A stretch of 64,000 nucleotides of DNA from Anseranas semipalmata (Eukaryota; Chordata; Aves; Anseriformes; Anseranatidae). The stretch is taken from positions 525,674 through 589,673 of the forward strand of contig VXAA01003998.1 of NCBI GenBank assembly GCA_013399115.1. Reading direction: 5' to 3'. Both the position numbers and the translations under genes were made by a program. Below are positions 14,005 to 25,700 of the stretch, one piece after another. The notes below the pieces were generated by a model that did no database searches, was not told the origin of the DNA, and saw only the letters and a list, made by a program, of their open reading frames with translations. Each line of letters begins with the position of its first letter. Positions within the stretch are counted from its first letter, which is position 1.

Positions 14005-15044
14005 GCCCTATCTTAATCCTCAGAGTGAGCTAAAAATGAGTATTTTAATACTACCAAAGTCCTTAAAAATGACTAATAAATAATCTGAATATATGCAAAT
14101 CATTTCCAAGACATCGATTTTTAAATTTAAAGTGATAAAGGCCATTATTCACCTGATGTATTGTAGAATTTATTATGTTTTAGCTGTACAATGCAAATCA
14201 AGACAACGAAGTTTCATACTCAATGTTATCTTGATTTATTGAAGTTTCTCATGCTCACTAACCCTTTATTTAGACCACAATGCCAGAGGCTGGTGAAAAG
14301 CTGTGTGAACTACCAGACTTTGGGGACTGGGAACCTGCCCCAGTCACTGGCAATAGTGATGTTAACATTTCAGTTCTGTTGTTCAAGTTGGTGCTTGGAA
14401 AAATATCAGTATTTCTTGGTTCAGTCGTATTTCACATTATTCAACCCTGATAAAAGTCAAAGGTTTCTTTTATAGGCTAGATGTTACTACTGCTCCTATG
14501 CAAAAAGGACCATGCCTGTACCGTCTCCCATTTCACGTTGTTTGTGTTATTAACTTTTTCTTGACATTTGCTTAATAATTACTATGAATGTGTAGAAAAA
14601 ACATGGAAAAAATCCAAATATATAAACAATAGAGAAAAAAAAACTAATGTGTTAAAAATATCCAGGAGATACATTAAAAAAAGTATCAGCCTAATTTCTG
14701 TTCAAATGATTTTGCCCATGTACTCTCTGCCAAGAGAGCTCTTAGATCCAAGTGTTTGAATCCCAGGAGCAGAGAGAACATGAATTCAAATTAGGCCTTG
14801 CTCAAATTTTGGACCCAAACAACTGATTTTTGAGAGCTGTGGAAAAAAAAACACAGCTTTTCAAACAGAGCGGCAGAAACTATTGCATTTTTTTTTCCCC
14901 TAAATGTCAATGTGTTGATCTTAAATTGGGAAATGAGATAAACTGGGAAAACATTCCTTTTGTAAAGGAAAGTCCTGACTTACACACCTAACCAAGTTCT
15001 TCTAAAGCGTCAACAGGAATGCAGACAGGTAAGTTCTGATCCAC

Positions 15045-15076
15045 AGGTATAATCTTATCAAGGTATAATCTTATCA
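15045..15076. repeat. 16-bp perfect tandem duplication
   Basis: The unit AGGTATAATCTTATCA occurs twice back to back (15045-15060 and 15061-15076). It is probably a small slippage or repair duplication in the SNX25 intron and may vary in copy number between individuals. Confidence 0.9.
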
Positions 15077-18000
15077 AAGTTCCAAAATATTTTCAGCAAG
15101 GCTGCCTCAACACAGGGTTTAAGGAAGCTAAGCAGCTATGGAGTAAGAGATGGTTCCGTGACATGAAATATTTTCAGGGGTAAGTAACAAAGGGAATGAA
15201 TAAATAAGCAATTTTCACAGCAGAGGAATTTCACAAGCAGATTCTGCTGGGATTTGTTCTATGACCCTTACTGTTTTACTTATAAATGATCCAGAAAAGC
15301 AGGTAAATAACATGGAGACCAATTTTCCTGCTACTATTAAAGTAATGAAGACAAAGATTGGCTGTGAAGAATATTAAAAGACCACAGGATACCAGACAAT
15401 TAAAAACAGAAGATGAAACTTGGTTCCTGGGAGACCGGCTACACTCCTGGCACAGAAACCTACTGACAGCTACAGCCCTCAGCCGCGACAGTGTGCTGCA
15501 CAAGAGGAGCCGGGTCTGACTGAGCACAGCCTCTCCTAAGAGAGGCATTCCTGGGCTGCCAAATGATACGGGTTGAAAACACGAGGTTACCAGGTACGGA
15601 ACAGTAAGTGTTAAGAGAAAAGGCTAAAAGTATTTGTAAAACTGGGTCATCTTTTCTTTGCGTAAGAAATGAAGGGTAAACAAGAATCAAATCAATCTAT
15701 TAACAAAAAGCATGAAAAATCCTGGAAAAAGACACATTTCGGTGTTAGTCACCCAAGTACTGCTGGCTGAAAAAGGACTCACAATTTTAAAACTGAAAGG
15801 TGTTTCCTCACTGAATACAGCAGAAAGAAAAAGAAAACCTTTGTATAACATCACACTTGTTCCAATTTTGTATGCTTAGATTTCATGAAACATCACGCGG
15901 TAGCAGGGCTAATTCACAGCTTTGCCTCACCTTTTATCTGCAGCTTATGCAAGGATGCTACAATTAGGAGCAAAGAAGCTCTCTGAAGCGTTGTCCTTTT
16001 ACACTACTTCCTTGTCAATGGGAGATAAGAGAGAAGTTGAGAACTGAGCTGCAAACAGGCATAAACAAAAGTTCCTTTTTCGTGGAGTAAGTGACTGACT
16101 TTGCTGAATGACAGTTCCAAACAGCGTTATACTGCCTTCAGCAAGAGAAGCTATTCAAGAGGGCAACTATTGTCTGCTGGTTAGTATCATAGGAAAACTA
16201 TCTAAGCACTACAATGAGTTTATTAAAATAATACTGATAGCTGAAATGGAAACATTAATAACTCCATTTAAAACTAAAGATGACCAATGATATCTATCCT
16301 TCCAACTAGCTTAACTGACCATGAGAACAATGAAAAATGTAATAAAGCACGTGACAGATTGTCAAGAGAGAGGCATCACAGAACCCTGGAAAACTGTGCC
16401 ATAATGGGGAGCCACTCCAAACAGAAAGAAAAGTTCACACAGATTGGCTGTAACATCAGCAGAAATGTGGCTGGAGAGCAGAAGTCAACAGGTAATTCTG
16501 AAGGGATGCAAGATAGTTCGCAACTGACAGTAAACCCTAGGCAAACTTAATTACACAGATGAAAAACAACAGAAGTCGTCAGAATTAACCAAAAGGCTGT
16601 CTCTTCCTAACTGGCAACAGAATGTCTGAAATTAAGTGGTGCTGGCTCCTCTGAAAACGTTATCCTTGCACCTGGAAGGCAATGTAAATAAAAGTAAAAT
16701 CTGATTAAAAAACACATTGCAAAACCCCATCTACCGTGATAATCTGACAGCATCTACTCAAAACCTCATGTGGCAGTAGGAGTCTGAACTGTTCCCCAAG
16801 ATTAAAACCCGAGAACTGAAAAGTCTACTCAATGGATGAGACTTTTTAAAACATTTCATTGAATTGAATGTTAGATCTAGAGAGCAGGAAGTTGGCAAAA
16901 ATTCCTAGGGTTTACAAATACTTTAATCCTCATCACTGTAAGATTGATTGGCATTAGATTGGCACTAATGAAACAGAAATACAGACAGGCTATGTTTTTT
17001 TTATATATCATTAGATTTTGTTTGTTTGTTTAACTACAAGCTTGTAAAAGGTTATTCACACTGTTAAAATAATCGCCTATTTCAGAACTGTCACAAAGAG
17101 ACTGATCATTTTACTCCAATAAAAAAGTAAAATGTTTCTTTCTGGGACTTATTCAGTATCTCAAATTTAAGCTGACTCAAACACTTTGGGGGAAAAAAAA
17201 AGCTTGCTTAAATGTACTTGTGGCAGAGTGAGAAGTCTCATCCTTGTTAAACTGTATAACAGAGGACAAGTTGGCTTCGTTAGTCATTTAACTAGGCCTG
17301 GAAGAAGTACAACCGATCTGACAAGTATGCTCTCCAAAATTCAGAGCGTGAAGAGAAGGTAAAAGCTGTTCTGAAAAGAAACAGCAGTAAGTAAGCTGTC
17401 ACAACAGTAGCTCCTCACCTCTGAAAAAGAATCACAAGTATATTGTTAACTTACTTTCAGCCTTACTAAGGATGGACTTATGAATCCAATTGAACGATCT
17501 GCTGAATAAATACCTCAGATGACGACAGCTGCCATGTTTTCAAAAATGCAAGTTACTCTTCTATGCAAGAAAAAGGTGGGAAGTGTAACAAATACGTCTT
17601 CCCCCCAGTAACCCACAATACCTCTCCAGTACCTCTCTCCAAGTAACAACTCTGTCTCTGATTCTGTGCTCATAAAGTGAAGGCTTCTTTTCAAATTTCA
17701 CTGGGGGTTATCCAAAATGTATATTATGCATGTGAGAATATATAGCAAATAACTTGTCTGTGCTTGTTTCATAATGCAATGTTTAAACTCCACTATCCCT
17801 TTCACATCACTGGGAATCCCATAATCTGACAGATTCCAGGTGAAAATGTTGCTTACTAACAAATGACCATATTTTTTAACAGTTCACCTTCACAGAAACA
17901 TGATAAAGTAGGTAATGTGTTCTAATTTTAGATTTTAGCTACATATCCTGCTAACAGCTATTCATAAAGATAACTTTAAAAACATCACATGTCCTAATAA

Positions 18001-18321
18001 GTTTTCTAAGACAATGAAACCAGCTTGTTTAAAACGGATTAATTGTAAAATACAAGCCTTAGATGCAGCAAAGATAACAAAAAAATCACTTCCCTACACA
18101 GAAATCTCAAAGGAAAAAATATTCAAAAACAAAATATTTAGCAAAGACTGAAGTTGCACCAAATTTTAGAAATCTATTTTAAAAACTACAGTATGCAAAT
18201 CCATATGTATTTTCTTCTCTTAATATACAAGCCATTTTTTCCCCCACAAATCCTTTTTAACCTAGCATAATCTTTGCAGTACAATTTAAGAAAAATGTTG
18301 CTTCAAACTCAAATTCAACTT

Positions 18322-18348
18322 TATTGTAGAACTTCAAGTTCTACAATA
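18322..18348. repeat. 27-bp perfect palindrome with 1-base centre
   Basis: Two 13-base arms (18322-18334 and 18336-18348) are exact reverse complements around a single C. The core AGAACTTCAAGTTCT has the geometry of an inverted repeat of AGAACT with a 3-bp spacer, which is the spacing of steroid-receptor elements, although the sixth base of each half differs from the usual AGAACA/TGTTCT. It lies about 0.6 kb downstream, in SNX25 transcription, of the 18926-19010 exon. Confidence 0.9.
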
Positions 18349-18925
18349 TTTTGTATTAGCAGGAGTCAGTTGAAAAATGTGTGCAGAAGTAGTAGTTGTG
18401 CTTTCTTAAAAAGTTATTAAAAAACTATTTTAAATCCATATGATCCATAGTTTACATTTCACAATCTAAAGCCAGGGACTGCACTGGTGATCCACAGATT
18501 CATATATTACAGGAGCCAGAAGTACAAACGATCATTTCAGATTCCGTTTTCATGGCAAGAATTTGACTAAATGGTAAGACTGATCGCAACAGCCTAGATT
18601 TTATCAGTTCAGGGAAATCTGATCAAATCTTTGAAATGTTAGGTTTTTTGTTTCATGTACTAAGGACTCAATTTTCACATATTTTCCACATATTTCTGTG
18701 AAAACCAGCAGCTCAAATAACAAGATGTCAGTTAAACTGCAAAAACAACATCATGTTACTTACCGCATCCGATCTCTTGGCATGATCAAGACTTTATTTT
18801 TTTACATCAAGGAAGAAGAAACCAGGGTTATATTGTAAAATCCTGGCATATTGTGCAGCCATGGTTTAGTAAGAACACAAGAGATACACAGAATCTAATG
18901 CTCCTTTGTACAAGTTAAGACTCAC

Positions 18926-19010
18926 CTTCTTTCAGTGCTTTATCCATGTTGTGAGAAATGACCACTCTCCTTGATGGAACTGAATCATGGGAGCTCCCAG
19001 ACCAATTAGT
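18926..19010 (-). CDS. SNX25: SNX25 exon containing the NMDKALKE start region
   Basis: An 85-nt exon on the minus strand with an AATTTCAG acceptor (intron base 19011) and a GAAG|GTGAGT donor. It enters in phase 0 and leaves in phase 1, matching the next exon exactly. It reads TNWSGSSHDSVPSRR then VVISHNMDKALKE. The Met codon at 18947-18945 sits in a good initiation context (AACATGG: A at -3, G at +4) and corresponds to residue 1 of the commonly annotated 840-residue mammalian SNX25. The frame is also open and conserved-looking upstream of that Met, so a longer N-terminal form, with membrane segments as in SNX13, SNX14 and SNX19, is likely to splice in here. The exon(s) supplying that N-terminus were not identified and may lie in the N gap. 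Confidence 0.94.
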
Positions 19011-21580
19011 CTGAAATTCAAAGAGAACATTCATAAGAAGAAGAAGGAATAAATCAAAAATGATAGAAATAGAACTGGAATTCAAGGTGATAAGACTATC
19101 TATCTCTTTTTTTTTTTAAATAGACAGATATTGGCACTCCAAATGATTAAAACGTATGAGTGTTAATTTTTATATGTACACTGTAGAGTGTACATTAAGC
19201 ACACATGGATACCCAGTGCTGGGTACTGCACACTGCATAACTTGCCAAATTATCTTAAGGTTGCTTTGTTTGTAGAAGAGAACTGCATCCATTTGCAACT
19301 CAATACATTGAGCATAGGACATGCATTTAATAAAACAACTGAAACTTATACTTGGTATTTTCACACCTTTAAAAGATGTCAGAGAGATATGTCAATAACA
19401 AATATAAAATCTTTACAGCCTACTGCCATGATGGGCTTTCATTTAGCCTCATAAAACACATTTAAAATAAAATTGAAGCCATTAGCTCTGTTATAGAAAT
19501 TTTAATTCACATTCTTTTGGGCTTCTTCCTTCAAAAACATTTCTGGCCACTGCATTTTAAGCTGCTGTACAATACAAACATTTGTCTATTTTGAAGCATT
19601 AGTGTCCAAACGGGTGGGTGGATGAAGAAACATTTTTCAGGGTGTAGACAGGATTCTGTGATTCATGCTGTCCCTATATTCAAAGGAGTATAATTAAAAT
19701 CAGAAATAGAAATTGCCCCCACTGCCACTCAGCTTACTTCACTCCTCTTGATGGGAATTCAGACCCGCACAGACGCAAGTAACTAAAGTTAGTGGTGGCA
19801 GACAATTTGGGAAGGGCTGTTGAGAGGCAGCTGTCCGGCTACACCTATTCACTTCTTACACAGAGAAAAGAGCACAGCTCCACTGTGAGGAGCTGGCACT
19901 TCAAAAGCGTGCCACCAATGATTCCAACACCAACCAGAGAACAAGAAAGCAGTCTAAACCTTAAGCAGGGTTTAAGTAAAAACACCCTTTAATGTTTCTA
20001 AAGGTATTACGCCATTATTTCAGCTAATTTGCAGGCTACTGCTCAGTGTATTTTGGCGTAATGCTCTCCTTCTACTGCCGATACATGCACGCAGTCTAGT
20101 ATAAAACCCATCTCATGAGGCATAGACGAAGGGGTCTAAGCACAACACTAACAGCAAAACGAAGCTGTTCAGAGACTCCATCTCCACAGATACTTTCCAG
20201 GCTGCGGGTGCCCTCCTTCCACCCACAGTTAATTTCTTCCAGCGTCTGGGTGAGCAGAGCAACAGCCTCGAGGCTTCCTCCAGCCACCTGGGAGGCCACT
20301 GCTGTGGTCCTACAGCCATTTTCCTCCCCTCTTGACAATGGTATCAATGGCAAGAGCAGCAAGACTTCAGCATGTTTGCCTCCTTTCGCAGCCCCTCTTA
20401 CCCCTCCTTAACTACTGTTTCAATGCTAAGAACTATTTAAAACACAGTACTACCCAACTAATGAACCACTACAGATTTCCAGGGCTCCCTTTTACCCAAA
20501 CATGATGCTGGTATAAGTTTAAGCCATACCCACCTAAATGGTCCCCAAAAGTATTTTGATGGTTGAAAGAACAATCAAGAACAGTATTTGTAAGACTCCA
20601 ACACATCATGTCTGACTTCTTTTATCTTGCTTCCTCCACACAAAGCTGGTTTAATGCTAGTCATACAACTACTTCAGGATTTTTCTCCTTTATTTGCAGC
20701 AGGATGGAAGATGATTCATAACCACTCAAATTTAAAAAAGAAGGGAGAGACTCACAGATACATTAAACATCCCAAATATGTTCTATGGAAAAAAAAAAAA
20801 AAAGGAAATAAAATGGGATTCAGAAAGCTCTGCTGAGCAAAGTTGTTCAGGTCTTTCCATGAAGCAAGCTCCTAAGCATGAGGCCACAACCCAGACTGAA
20901 GCTGTATGCTGAACACACTCAATGTTCTCTAATACTTATGCTAGCTTGGGTATGCTACAGGATTAATCTTTCTGCTAAACTGAGTCATAACCACATAGAG
21001 GTCAGCAACCTCAAACCTCCAACTCAGACATCAACAGTCCCTGTTTGTACATAGTTTGTGGTGTTTTTTGCCCATCTACAGCATCAGTAAGCACACTCGT
21101 GAAGCACCAGCCAAATTACTCACTACAAAACTAGCTTCAAAACTCCAGCTGAGATAAGAAAATTATAAATGCTGAACTCTGCTTTTGTCTCCTTACCAGC
21201 CTCTCAATTCAGGACTTCTCTACAGCAGAGGAAAGAACACAAAACAAATGTTTTAAGAGTGGATCCACAATTGCAACTAGCTTGTTCCACATCGTAACAG
21301 TACGATGCAATATACACACTTCCACAAAGCAGGCTTCTGACATCATTTGATTCTTTCATGTTTCAATCTTGAACACACGTCAAGAACAAAACACGATTAT
21401 TGCCTCAGTATTTAAGGGGCAGCCCTTCCCTGAGATACAAACTCAAGTTTCAGTTTGCAAGAATATTTCATTGACAGTGCTCTCTAAAGTTGGTACATTT
21501 GACTCCTAAAAGGCACTACTTTTTTTTTTAAACAAGAAGCTACTAACAGCGACGTTTATAATGAGAAAGTTCAAGACAAG
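19011..21580 (-). other. SNX25: SNX25 upstream intron, repeat-poor part
   Basis: Transcribed-side sequence 5' of the first recognised SNX25 exon. It holds AT-rich unique DNA, with a poly-A near 20790. Overlapping frames on both strands around 20096-20411 show no similarity I recognise. No exon is called here. Confidence 0.6.
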
Positions 21581-22087
21581 TGGTTGTGGTGGAGTTCAGC
21601 TGCCCAGCAGGGTAAAGCCACCACAGTCCTTTCGGCTGTTAACCGAAAGGTTGGTGGTTCGAGCCCACCCAGGGACGNAAAACAAGTGATTCTCCCACCA
21701 ACAAGCGATGCCCGGCCACGTCCTGGGACGCAGAGCCTCAGTACCCGCAATGGGTGATCGGAAGGACAGACGTCTTCACAACGAGAGCCCCCCCCTTCTC
21801 CTTCCCTTTCCCAGCTTTTATTGCTGAGTGTGACATCATATGGTATGGAATATCCCTTTGGTTGCTTTAGGTCAGCTGCCCTGGCCATGTCCCCTCCCCA
21901 CTTCTTGCCCACCCCCACCTACTGGCTTTGGGGGGTCTGGAGAGAGTCCTGGTGCTGTGCCAGCACTGCTCGGCAGTAGCCAAAACACTGGTGTGATACC
22001 AGCGCTGTTCTAGCTACAAGTGCAGAGTACAATGCTATATGGGCTGCTGCAGGGAAAGTTAACTCTATCCCAGCCAGACCCAGTACA
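21581..22087 (-). mobile_element. Chimeric avian ERV LTR joined to tRNA-Asn sequence
   Basis: Read on the minus strand, an LTR starts at 22087 with TGTACTGGGTCTGGCTGGGA and continues with blocks typical of a widespread avian ERV LTR: 'ATAGAGTTAAC', 'GAGCAGTGCTGG', 'GGACATGGCCAGGGCAGCTG', and 'GGATATTCCATACCATATGA' followed by a TGTCA motif. An A/T-rich core 'CAATAAAAGC' (TATA-like or AATAAA) lies near 21815-21827. The LTR similarity stops near 21680 at '...CTTGTTTT'. From 21677 down to 21631 the sequence is the complement of the 3' part of a tRNA-Asn. Beyond it (21625-21581) is what looks like the terminal end of an LTR of the same kind in the opposite orientation. The element is sense to SNX25. 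No gag, pol or env was found next to it. Confidence 0.8.
21631..21677 (+). pseudogene. 3' 47 nt of tRNA-Asn(GTT), 5' half missing
   Basis: Plus-strand bases 21631-21677 read as tRNA-Asn from the anticodon stem to the discriminator base. They contain an intact anticodon stem (TTCGG/CCGAA) around loop CTGTTAA with GTT at 21638-21640, an intact T stem GGTGG/CCACC around TTCGAGC, and the acceptor 3' strand CAGGGACG. The D arm and the 5' acceptor strand are absent and replaced by LTR-like sequence, so this cannot fold as a full tRNA. The next base is N, followed by AAAACAAG rather than an encoded CCA. It marks either an extended primer-derived segment of a retroviral element or a broken tRNA gene. 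Confidence 0.9.
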
Positions 22088-22371
22088 GTGATCAAAAAGA
22101 ATTTTAAGAAGTAAGAAGCAAACACCACCATTAGCAACGTTGATTTTGCAGCTGCACAAATGTAATTACTGAAGGAAAAAAAGAAGATGCATGGCATACT
22201 GGATTTTCTAAGTTTTCCATACCATTAAAGGTATTGCATACAATGACATAAACAGTCTGAGACAAAAGTACAGACCAAAAAAGAAACCTACTTTCAACTT
22301 GTTTAAAAGCAAATTTTCAAGGACAGAGGAGAATCTAACATATGAATAACCACAAACATTTAAATGCATTG

Positions 22372-22735
22372 GAGCGAGGCTGGTTGGGTTTGTTCAGGCT
22401 TAAGATGTAACAGTTAAGGGGAGACCTACTGCTGTCTTCAACTACCAGATGAGAGGGTAAAGAGAAGGAGCCACTCTTGGGGCTAAGGACAGAGGCTGTA
22501 ACACAAGAAATTCCAATCAGATATAAGGTAAAATTACTTTAATCACAAGGCTGGTCAAATACCAGAAGAGCAGGCCTGAGAGACTGTGGAATCTCCATCC
22601 TTGGAGATACTCAAAACTGAAAAGGACAAGGCACTGAGCAACCTTATCTAGTCGGACCCACTTTGAGCAGGAGGTTGGATTACGTGACTTCCTGAGGTTC
22701 CTTCCTCCCAAATTATTCAATGATTCTCGATGATC
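22372..22735 (+). mobile_element. CR1 LINE, diverged 3' end
   Basis: It begins with the CR1 block 'GGGGAGACCTACTGCTGTCT' and 'CAACTACCAGATGAGAGGG', continues through 'AGACTGTGGAATCTCCATCC' and 'TTGGAGATACTCAAAACTG', and ends in 'AGGTTGGATTACGTGACTTC', 'GGTTCCTTCCT' and 'ATTCAATGATTCTCGATGAT'. It is more diverged than the copy at 1.5 kb, so it is older. It lies antisense to SNX25. Confidence 0.88.
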
Positions 22736-25700
22736 CTTCAGAGATCTGTGAACTTAATTTAATGACTGAGAATGGACCAGATCTTAAACTGCCTTCTCTA
22801 AAACAGCTGATCAAACTCATTTTTTTCTCTCAGTCTTATGAACTTGCATTTAGCAAAATCTATTAAAACTTAATAGCTTAGCACTGTTTTTAAAAAATTC
22901 TGTTTCTGTGACAGTAACGATGAATCACCTAAATAAACAGGCATCCCTGAGTTGGATGACATATGGCAACAGCCACCTTAAAAACAACAGTGACAGCCTG
23001 CTAACATGGGTCGACAGCACCTGTGATAACAGAAGGATTTCAGAAAATTCGCATTCCAAACTCAGCTTTATCAACTGAGAGAATGAAAAATCCAGCAGAT
23101 TTTACCCCACCCGTCTCAAGTCAGATGGGAGGACGTATGCAGATGTCTCATCTCGCAGGGAACAGCTTCAGCTAGAAAGCCTTGACTTGGATGCTTTCAC
23201 ATTTTTCTTCATATCGCTCATCTACAAGAAAACTGTGCTACATTTCATGAAACAGTTGGCATAACCCTTACTGAGCCAAACATGTTCATAAATGGATTTA
23301 ACTTAATTCAAAGCTCTAGCTTAGATGCTCTTTAAAACCCAGTATGTTCCCACTAGAGCTGACTTGTAGCAATGCAGCCCCAAAACTGGGCTCCACTCCA
23401 CAGAGTTTACTGACAAAGAGGAATGAGAGAAACCAGACTGAAACTTAAATAAGATTTGACAAAATGACTTACAAGCTGGGGGGAGCACATTTGGAAAGAA
23501 CGTGCACAGAATGCAGTTGCTAACAAATAGGGACTTCTGTTTCCTGGAACAGTTTAAGTTTTCCCTGAACTTGCTTTTGTTTACAGCCTGGAAAAAAAGG
23601 AAAAAAAAAAAGGGGGATGTATTTCCTGGAGACTTCTGAATAATACTCATTGTTTGATACTTTTGAGAATGATTTAAGATGCAGACAACAACAGTCTGAA
23701 AGGCCCAGGAAAAGAAAGGAAACAAGAAAAAAACAACCCAAGGCTGGCATTGAGCCAGAAATTTTGTCTTAAGTTCAATCTCCTACAGATGCAAAAATAA
23801 AGTTAAATTCATTTAAACCTATAAATGACATTAAGTAAGTTAAAATTAGCTTCAAAAGGAACAATAATTATTAAACAATAAAGAATTAAGAAGGTATTTC
23901 AACAAATACACTGACTAAATGGCAATGCACAGAGCACACAGGAACACCTTGCAGTACCGATACATCAATCTGCAACACTCAGTCATCAAATGCAATTCCG
24001 AAGCCATGACGGACGGACACACACTACAGGCAAGCCACACGCTTCCTTGCTCCACCACAGAATTAAAGCCAGAAGCAGAGAAAAATTAACAATGATTTCT
24101 ATTACATTAAAACAATTACAACAAAACTAAAACAGCGCCCGGGACAGAGCACACAATATAAACGCACGCTGTGCAGAAGATGCTCAGTTTAATCGGTGAT
24201 CTAAAAGGCAAAGGCTACATCTAGTGCAGCATACAAGAACCGTGCAGTTACTCATCGGTACTTGCTCCATCCACTGCTGCCCTATTACCTTCCTTCTTCT
24301 CTTTGTAAAACATACATTAACATTAGACTGGACTTCTATGATAAAAAGTTACAGCTTCAAATAATACTTTCCTGAATTCTCCAGCAATTCAGCTTTAACT
24401 GAGCCTGACAGGTGCTTCCTTACAGTCGTAAATACTACTTCAGTCATGATGCAAAACTGAATTTTCTATTCACAAATTAATATTCTTAATACCTGTATTT
24501 ATATTTTAGGTTACAAATCAAGTATGTATATGTCACATTCAGCATTAATCTACATATATTGAGGGATACCATAGCTACCACTTTAAAACAAACATTTAAA
24601 GCATATTAATCCCATTCTGTTAAGCATCATTATCTCAATAACTATGTTACAATATCAGCATGTCTTCTCTCCACGGATGTAGTAGCTTCTGGAACATGTA
24701 AACTGTGTTTATTATATGGGGACCTTCCATCTTAAATGCACCGTGTTCAAAACTGATAAAACTGTATCGGCATAAAAACTTTATAATCAGAGCAGAACTT
24801 TTCACTTGAGGTTTCATACAATACTAGACATAAGAATATGGAAGTGAAACTTTTCTCAGGTAATTAGTACAGCCAAGAAAAAATTTGTAATGTTTTAATT
24901 GAAATTTCGGCTCAGCAAGTAATACAGCGTTATTCTCTGCTGGGATCTATAATGTTACCATCAAAATAAAGGTTTACATGAATTCTCAGGACACGCATGC
25001 AGTTCCAGTCTACCGAACAACACCACGGTCTCTCCTTTGTTACAAACAGACGATGAGAACCCACAGCCCCATACTTCAAGGCCAAAAGAGCTGTGTGCTA
25101 TGAAAACAACTGCTGGGGAGCCAGAAAAGCCTGCACAGACTAACGCCTCAGCTGCAGAGTCCCAGCTCGACAATCCTGCGTGCCTGTTCCTATACCCTCC
25201 CTCCCACGGTTTTTCACCCCACAAAGGTAGCGTGCTCTGTCCCTTTTTAACAGGGCATCAGAAAACATGCGGAATGAATTATCCCATTCATTTTATTAAT
25301 ATTAACTTGTTCTCTTCTACAGTACATGCTTAATTGGGAAAAAAAGTAACTGTGGTACGGAATGACTGCCCAAGCATTTAATATTCCACATCACTGCCTT
25401 TTTCTTATGCAAGTTCTGCTGGTCTCCTCTGTAGGAAGCAAGGAATTAAGACCCGTCAGTAAGAAGGAACTCAACCAGATTTCACTTTTGGAATGTTTCT
25501 CATACACGTGTATGGCACTTTCAATCCCAAAACACACCTCGAATGCAAGATGCTTGCACTCTTGACCTTATTACAGGGTTTCTGTTTCCACCTTTGGGAC
25601 TCCTGTGCCAGAGACCTGAGCGAGCCCACCACTCCTCTTACTTACTGACTCAGCACTGCTTAGTTATCAGTAGAAATTAACTGGCTCTCTTGCTGTGTTC

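Larger units (their letters stand above)
9861..18925 (-). other. SNX25: SNX25 intron between the two identified exons
   Basis: A 9.1-kb intron bounded by the donor of the 18926-19010 exon (GAAG|GTGAGT) and the acceptor of the 9644-9860 exon (CAG|TGTTTG). I recognise no further exon inside it, and the joined reading frame across it is exact (phase 1 to phase 1). It contains A/T homopolymers near 10707-10790 and 13986, a 16-bp direct duplication at 15045-15076, and two palindromic elements built from AGAAC/GTTCT at 13905-13928 and 18322-18348. The rest is AT-rich without recognised repeats. Confidence 0.85.

Noticed and set aside
20096..20411. Overlapping 68-98 codon ORFs on both strands
   Set aside because: Mutually antisense frames in slightly GC-richer DNA, without similarity or splice logic.
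21597..21678. Functional tRNA gene call
   Set aside because: Only the anticodon arm, T arm and 3' acceptor strand are present; the D arm and 5' acceptor strand are missing, so a cloverleaf cannot form.
23460..23590. Candidate minus-strand SNX25 exon with a pyrimidine-rich acceptor and a CTT|GTAAGT donor
   Set aside because: The only frame that would join the 19010 exon in the right phase contains a TAA, and the protein in other frames is not recognisable.
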